Of a stretch of DNA of 8,244 nucleotides, positions 6,380-8,244 are shown in pieces. The DNA comes from Bacillota bacterium (GTDB taxonomy: Bacteria; Bacillota; Clostridia; Christensenellales; CAG-138), in contig JAEWYV010000073.1 in assembly GCA_023458615.1 (NCBI GenBank), positions 1-8,244 of the forward strand. The letters run 5' to 3'. Positions within the stretch are counted from its first letter, which is position 1. Each line of letters starts with the position of its first letter. The translations under genes and the position numbers were made by a program. Under the pieces are notes generated by a model. It did no database searches. It was given only the letters and a program-made list of their open reading frames with translations, and had not been told where the DNA came from.

Positions 6380-6747
6380 AGTTCAACATCCAAACTCTCG
6401 CGGCTGAAGGTAGCGAGAAGCACGTCGCTCGAAAAACTCAGGCTCTTCTTGGGGCAGGTATCCACACACTGACAGCAGAATACGCAACGGCCTAGGTTGA
6501 GGAAGGCATGCATGTCCTTCTCTTCCTTGGTGCCATAGTTTTTAATCGTGATTGCGCCTGTCGGGCAGTCCCGCATGCACATCACGCAGTTGATGCAGGT
6601 TGTAGAGTCATACAACAGCTTGCCGCGGTAGCCCTTTTGGATGCCTTCCTCGCCAAACTGGTGTACCTGTGTTGCGGGTTTGCGAAAGAGGTTCGCAATC
6701 GCCTGTTTGGCGAGCCCGCCCGGGCGTTCCTTACTATTATTTTTCAT
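6376..6747 (-). CDS. Hydrogenase ferredoxin-like subunit with two [4Fe-4S] clusters (NuoI/HycF/MbhN-like)
   Basis: This 123-residue electron-transfer subunit of a membrane-bound group 4 hydrogenase passes electrons between ferredoxin and the small-subunit cluster on the cytoplasmic face. Two CxxCxxCxxxCP motifs are complete: Cys51/54/57/61 and Cys88/91/94/98. An extra Cys92 lies inside the second motif. The start is the ATG at 6747, with GGGGAGG eight bases upstream, and it overlaps the TGA of the membrane-subunit gene as ATGA. The frame is open further upstream, but that part overlaps the membrane-subunit gene and looks non-coding. The N-terminal 40 residues carry LFRKPATQ, typical of NuoI/EchF-type subunits that dock on the complex. 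The order after the NuoH-like gene fits Mbh-type operons. The exact subgroup cannot be set from this subunit. Confidence 0.92.
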   Translation of the reverse strand: MKNNSKERPGGLAKQAIANLFRKPATQVHQFGEEGIQKGYRGKLLYDSTTCINCVMCMRDCPTGAITIKNYGTKEEKDMHAFLNLGRCVFCCQCVDTCPKKSLSFSSDVLLATFSRESLDVEL

Positions 6748-7682
6748 AATCCGAGACCTCCCCTGAGCAGCAGATTGATGATCATCTGCGCCATGGCAAT
6801 CGGGGTCAAAATTGACCAAAAGAGCTTGAGCGTTTGGTCGATGCGGCTGCGCGCAAGCGTTGCGCGCATGAGCACCATAATGAGCACGACCGCAAGCGTT
6901 TTGACCAGATAGAGTGCAAAATCCAGCCATGTATTTCCCGTAAGAAATGGCAGAAACAGAGCGGAGATCACCGAGGCAACCGCCGCAAGCTCCGTAATTG
7001 CCGTTGCGCGGAAAAACGCCAGATAACGCCCGCTATATTCCACCAGCGCGCCGCCAACAATCTCTGTCTCCGCCTCCGGCGCGTCAAACGGCGTGCGTTC
7101 GAGCTTGCTCTGTGAGGTCAGAAGGGCGACGAAGAACGCGGGGAGATTGATGAGCGTATAGAGCGGGTGTGCCGCATAATACGCCGCAATGCCCGTGATG
7201 GACCAGGTGCCCGCGAGGATGGCCGGAGAGAGAAACGCCATGAACAGCGGAACCTCGTAGGCAAACATCTGCGTCAGGGTTCGAAACGCGCCGATGGTGG
7301 AATAGACCTCGTGGCTGTTGTAGCCCGCAAGGAAGTGGCAAAGCGTCGGAATGGTCAATAGATACAGCACCGCGACGAGATCGCCGGAAAACGCTGTGAC
7401 TGCCGTCTTTCCCCAGATGGGAACGCAGAGGAACGCGGCGCATACCGCTGCGAGGGAGACGGTAGGCAGCGCGGCAAAGGCAATCTTTTGCGCGTTGCGC
7501 GGGATAATCGCCTTTTTGCCGACGAGCTTGAGCATATCCGCCAGCGGCTGATACCACGGCGGCCCCTTGCGGTTTTGCATGCGGGCGTAGACCTTTCGAT
7601 CCACATATTCCAGCAGAAACGCAAGCGTACTGAGAAATAGCAGCCCGGGGAAGACGAGCACCTTGAAAATTTGAAGCAGCAT
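6744..7682 (-). CDS. Group 4 hydrogenase membrane subunit, NuoH/HycD/EchB/MbhM-like
   Basis: This 312-residue polytopic membrane protein, with about eight hydrophobic helices, anchors the hydrogenase module and couples electron transfer to ion movement, as NuoH does in complex I. Hallmarks are EYVDRKVYARMQNRKGPP (25-42), the MFAYEVPLF segment (139-147) and ERTPFDAPEAETEIVGG (195-211) followed by VEYSG (214-218). The acidic residues of the last two correspond to the quinone-site loop and proton-path acids of complex I. The start is the ATG at 7682, with AGAGGGGG about nine bases upstream. The longer open frame back to 7883 runs over the large-subunit gene and does not resemble the family. It lies 16 bases after the large-subunit stop, and its own stop overlaps the ferredoxin gene. 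E. coli HycD is of similar length. Confidence 0.94.
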   Translation of the reverse strand: MLLQIFKVLVFPGLLFLSTLAFLLEYVDRKVYARMQNRKGPPWYQPLADMLKLVGKKAIIPRNAQKIAFAALPTVSLAAVCAAFLCVPIWGKTAVTAFSGDLVAVLYLLTIPTLCHFLAGYNSHEVYSTIGAFRTLTQMFAYEVPLFMAFLSPAILAGTWSITGIAAYYAAHPLYTLINLPAFFVALLTSQSKLERTPFDAPEAETEIVGGALVEYSGRYLAFFRATAITELAAVASVISALFLPFLTGNTWLDFALYLVKTLAVVLIMVLMRATLARSRIDQTLKLFWSILTPIAMAQMIINLLLRGGLGL

Positions 7683-7698
7683 GCGTGTGTTCCCCCTC

Positions 7699-8244
7699 TT
7701 AAAATGGACGAATGGCGATTGCGCCAGGGTCGATACCGCGCGACTTATATTGCGCAATGCCATAGGCACGAATTTGATCCCAGCTCGCCAGCTGCACATC
7801 CCCGTTTCCGCTGAGGCGGATGGCGCGGTCTGTGCAGGAATAGCATGGATCGATAGCGGCGATGATGATCGGTACATCCGCAAGCTGGAAGCCTTCGAGC
7901 ATATAGCTCATACCGTGCCAGTTTGCCTCCGATGGGGCGCGGACGCGGACGCGATCCGGCATATCCGTGCCATTGGAGCGGATATAGTGGATGTTTTCCC
8001 CGCGCGGTGCCTCGACGCGGCGGAGCACCTCCCCCGCGGGCAGCTTGCGCGGCGGGCGAACGACGATGGGACCATCCGGAATTTCCTGCACCATCAACCG
8101 AATCAGACGGATGCTTTCGAGCATCTCCTTGACGCGCACCAGCGTACGCCCGTAGACGTCGCAGTGATCGTCGGTGATGGGATTGACGGCGATCTCTTTG
8201 AAGACGCCATAGGGCTCTACCACGCGGATGTCGTCCATGAGGCC
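7699..8244 (-). CDS. Group 4 [NiFe]-hydrogenase large subunit, C-terminal part (5'-truncated by window edge)
   Basis: This is the catalytic subunit of an energy-converting hydrogenase, related to HycE, EchE and MbhL and to NuoD of complex I. The frame is open to the window edge (181 codons visible); the ATG at 8238 is internal to a longer protein, and the N-terminal RxCGxC nickel motif lies outside. Visible family blocks are CDVYGRTLVRVKEM, EAPRGE and RVRAPSEANW. The C-terminal nickel motif DPCYSCTDR (bases 7851-7825) supplies two cysteine ligands. NuoD lacks these cysteines, so this is a hydrogenase and not complex I. A tail of 41 residues follows the Arg; in HycE a similar tail is cut after the matching Arg by HycI, and a HycI-type gene closes this operon. 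Ech and CooH large subunits are generally described as lacking the tail, so HycE/MbhL-type is more likely. Confidence 0.94.
   Translation of the reverse strand, partial: GLMDDIRVVEPYGVFKEIAVNPITDDHCDVYGRTLVRVKEMLESIRLIRLMVQEIPDGPIVVRPPRKLPAGEVLRRVEAPRGENIHYIRSNGTDMPDRVRVRAPSEANWHGMSYMLEGFQLADVPIIIAAIDPCYSCTDRAIRLSGNGDVQLASWDQIRAYGIAQYKSRGIDPGAIAIRPF

Noticed and set aside
6748..6930. 61-residue N-terminal extension of the ferredoxin-like gene
   Set aside because: It overlaps the end of the NuoH-like gene. The ATG at 6747 has GGGGAGG at proper distance and gives the usual length.
7683..7883. 67-residue N-terminal extension of the NuoH-like gene
   Set aside because: It runs over the large-subunit nickel motif region. 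The ATG at 7682 has a good ribosome site and matches the normal N-terminus of the family.
7699..8244. NADH dehydrogenase subunit NuoD instead of a hydrogenase
   Set aside because: The DPCxxCxxR nickel ligands are intact and a hydrogenase protease gene is in the same operon, which excludes a NuoD assignment.

Overview
The window is a stretch of bacterial chromosome of moderately high G+C, densely coded, with two convergent gene blocks. Nothing in it looks like phage, insertion sequence, CRISPR or RNA gene. A type II fatty-acid synthesis operon, TrkA/KtrA-type potassium-regulator proteins and an energy-converting group 4 [NiFe] hydrogenase together suggest a strict anaerobe, most likely a high-GC Clostridia-type Firmicute. 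That placement is inference from gene content, not from a marker gene.

Layout on the plus strand. Positions 1-837 hold the C-terminal two thirds of fabF (beta-ketoacyl-ACP synthase II), followed by fabZ (846-1292) and a strong hairpin terminator (1309-1347). An AT-rich gene-free leader of about 300 bases follows. It contains a 9-bp inverted repeat and a 10-bp direct repeat whose second copy abuts the next start codon. Next is a three-gene unit. It begins with a 941-residue P2-type cation ATPase whose membrane ion-site residues resemble those of the animal Na,K-ATPase (type IIC). Two single-module RCK (TrkA/KtrA-like) nucleotide-binding proteins follow. The first RCK gene overlaps the ATPase stop codon as ATGA, and the second follows after 17 bases. 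A symmetrical hairpin (5819-5850) ends this unit and also the operon that converges on it.

Layout on the minus strand, read from 8244 down to 5867. First is the C-terminal part of a group 4 [NiFe]-hydrogenase large subunit, with the DPCxxCxxR nickel motif and a 41-residue tail. Then come a NuoH-like membrane subunit, a two-cluster [4Fe-4S] ferredoxin-like subunit and a HycI-type maturation endopeptidase. The last three genes are chained by 4-base stop/start overlaps. The order large subunit - NuoH - NuoI resembles the end of Mbh-type operons, and the protease is the enzyme expected to remove the large-subunit tail.

The item most worth following up is the pump-regulator unit. RCK proteins normally gate Trk/Ktr channels or K+ efflux systems. 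Here a coupled pair of them is joined to a Na,K-ATPase-like pump, and no TrkH/KtrB channel gene is present in the window. One RCK protein has lost the usual acidic nucleotide-binding residue while its partner keeps it. This suggests, but does not prove, a P-type cation pump controlled by a heteromeric RCK gating ring.
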